Below, piece by piece: positions 5,278 through 6,529 of a DNA stretch of 6,529 nt. Both the position numbers and the translations under genes were made by a program. Below the pieces are notes generated by a model. That model had not been told where the DNA came from. It did not search any database and was given only the letters and a program-made list of their open reading frames with translations. Source of the DNA: Bacteroidota bacterium (GTDB lineage: Bacteria > Bacteroidota > Bacteroidia > Flavobacteriales > Weeksellaceae); assembly GCA_023388015.1 (NCBI GenBank), contig JAEWHB010000123.1, positions 1 to 6,529 of the forward strand. Direction: 5' to 3'. Numbering within the stretch: the stretch's first letter is position 1; the number at the start of each line of letters is the position of its first letter.

Positions 5278-6504
5278 TTATGCCAATTTAGCTTTCAATC
5301 CATCATCCAAAGCATTCAGGAATTCCTGCGTGTTCAGGTAATTGTCTGAAGTCATTTTATCGCCATGAACCAACATTGCAAGGTCTTTGGTCATTTTTCC
5401 GCTTTCCACGGTTTCAATACAAACTTCTTCAAGTTTCTGAGCAAAATCAATCAAAGCTTGATTTTCATCTAACTTTCCTCTGTGCGCCAAACCTCTGGTC
5501 CAAGCAAAAATAGAAGCAATCGGATTTGTAGAAGTTTCTTTTCCTTGTTGATGTTGACGATAATGTCTTGTTACAGTTCCGTGAGCTGCTTCCGCTTCTA
5601 CGGTTTTTCCGTCAGGCGTTACCAAAACAGAAGTCATCAGTCCTAACGAACCAAATCCTTGTGCAACTGTATCGGACTGAACGTCTCCGTCATAGTTTTT
5701 ACAAGCCCAAACAAATCCTCCATTCCATTTCATGGCAGAAGCTACCATATCATCAATCAAACGGTGTTCGTAAGTAATTCCCATTTCTTCGAACTTCGCT
5801 TTGTAATGCTCTTCGTAAACTTCTTGGAAAATATCTTTGAAACGTCCGTCATATGCTTTCAAAATCGTATTTTTTGTAGAAAGATACAAAGGCCATTTTT
5901 TGGTCAAAGCCATTTGGAAAGACGAATGTGCAAATCCGTAGATAGATTCATCGGTATTGTACATCGACATTGCCACACCGTCTCCTTGGAAATCATAAAC
6001 TTCCCAAGTTTGCGGTTCTCCTCCACCTTCCGGTGTAAAAGTCATGGTGAATTTACCTTTTCCTTTGATTACCGTATCGGTCGCTTTGTATTGGTCACCA
6101 AAAGCATGACGCCCGATTACAATTGGCTGAGTCCAGCCCTGTACGTAGCGCGGTACATTTTTCATGATGATTGGCTCACGGAAAACAGTTCCTCCCACGA
6201 TGTTTCGGATGGTTCCGTTTGGAGATTTCCACATTTTTTTCAGTCCGAACTCCTTTACTCTTTCTTCGTCCGGTGTGATGGTCGCACATTTGATTCCGAC
6301 ATTGTATTTTTTGATGGCTTCCGCTGCATCAATGGTCACCTGATCATTAGTTGCATCGCGGTTTTCCATTCCCAAATCATAATATTTAATGTCGATATCC
6401 AAATAAGGCAAAATCAATTTGTCTTTGATAAACTGCCAAATGATGCGCGTCATTTCGTCTCCATCCAAATCCACAACGGGATTCACTACTTTAATTTTTT
6501 CCAT
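5278..6504 (-). CDS. icd: NADP-dependent isocitrate dehydrogenase, eukaryote-like type
   Basis: This TCA-cycle enzyme oxidatively decarboxylates isocitrate to 2-oxoglutarate and produces NADPH (EC 1.1.1.42). The 408 residues align with the homodimeric eukaryote-like class (human IDH1/IDH2) and not the E. coli Icd class. Substrate residues fall at the same numbers as in human IDH1: Thr77, Ser94 and Asn96 in KSPNGTIR, Arg100, Arg109, Arg132 in GRHAFGD, and Tyr139. After a one-residue shift come Lys211, the metal-binding Asp251, Asp274 and Asp278 (in DGDVQSD), and Arg313-His314 in GTVTRHYR, the pair that contacts the 2'-phosphate of NADP in this class. No catalytic residue is missing. ATG 6504 fits the usual N-terminus (a short lead to DLDGDEMTR). 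The stop faces the 4352-5206 gene across a bidirectional terminator. The 2-oxoglutarate it makes is the amino acceptor of RocD, but nothing suggests co-transcription. Confidence 0.97.
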   Translation of the reverse strand: MEKIKVVNPVVDLDGDEMTRIIWQFIKDKLILPYLDIDIKYYDLGMENRDATNDQVTIDAAEAIKKYNVGIKCATITPDEERVKEFGLKKMWKSPNGTIRNIVGGTVFREPIIMKNVPRYVQGWTQPIVIGRHAFGDQYKATDTVIKGKGKFTMTFTPEGGGEPQTWEVYDFQGDGVAMSMYNTDESIYGFAHSSFQMALTKKWPLYLSTKNTILKAYDGRFKDIFQEVYEEHYKAKFEEMGITYEHRLIDDMVASAMKWNGGFVWACKNYDGDVQSDTVAQGFGSLGLMTSVLVTPDGKTVEAEAAHGTVTRHYRQHQQGKETSTNPIASIFAWTRGLAHRGKLDENQALIDFAQKLEEVCIETVESGKMTKDLAMLVHGDKMTSDNYLNTQEFLNALDDGLKAKLA

Positions 6505-6521
6505 TATGTAAATCGTATTTT

Positions 6522-6529
6522 CAAATTAA
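6522..6529 (-). promoter_or_regulatory. possible -7 element of icd at the window edge
   Basis: Read on the minus strand, TTAATTTG (6529 down to 6522) matches TAnnTTTG at five of six fixed positions and lies 17 bases before the icd ATG. Any -33 element would be outside the window, so this is only a weak suggestion. Confidence 0.2.

Overview
The window looks like a chromosomal segment of a low-GC member of the Bacteroidota, most likely a flavobacterium (Weeksellaceae/Chryseobacterium-like; the rank is inferred). The evidence is: promoters of the Bacteroidota type (TTTG or TTTA, about 17-19 bases, then TAnnTTTG); A-rich start regions without Shine-Dalgarno sequences; signal peptides ending in 'NAQ' or 'FGQ'; and a DUF3810-type membrane protein. 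No RNA gene, insertion sequence, CRISPR array or phage gene was seen.

Layout. Positions 1-55 hold a promoter that runs almost into the start codon of murI (glutamate racemase, 56-850, +). A second promoter with the same TACATTTGC core precedes rocD (ornithine aminotransferase, 903-2138, +). Next is a gene for a secreted protein of unknown function with two related domains (2194-3123, +). It converges on, and overlaps by four bases, a gene for a three-pass membrane protein with an HExxH zinc-protease-like motif (DUF3810-like, 3120-4208, -). A 143-bp divergent intergenic region separates that from a second secreted protein of unknown function (4352-5206, +). Its C-terminal domain is a third copy of the domain found twice in the 2194-3123 protein. 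A strong bidirectional terminator (5227-5265) lies between it and icd, the NADP-dependent, eukaryote-like isocitrate dehydrogenase (5278-6504, -).

How the genes fit together. murI (D-glutamate for peptidoglycan), rocD (ornithine/glutamate interconversion) and icd (2-oxoglutarate and NADPH supply) all touch the glutamate/2-oxoglutarate node. Each seems to have its own promoter, so this is probably coincidence rather than an operon. The less familiar part is 2194-5206: two secreted paralogues sharing an undescribed-looking domain, on either side of a membrane protein whose predicted periplasmic domain carries a metalloprotease-like motif. Whether the three act together is speculation. The shared domain itself is directly visible.

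Two start codons needed correction. The longest frames of rocD (TTG 885) and of the DUF3810-like gene (GTG 4214) begin inside their own putative -7 promoter boxes, so starts at 903 and 4208 are preferred. No stretch longer than 300 bases lacks a gene.
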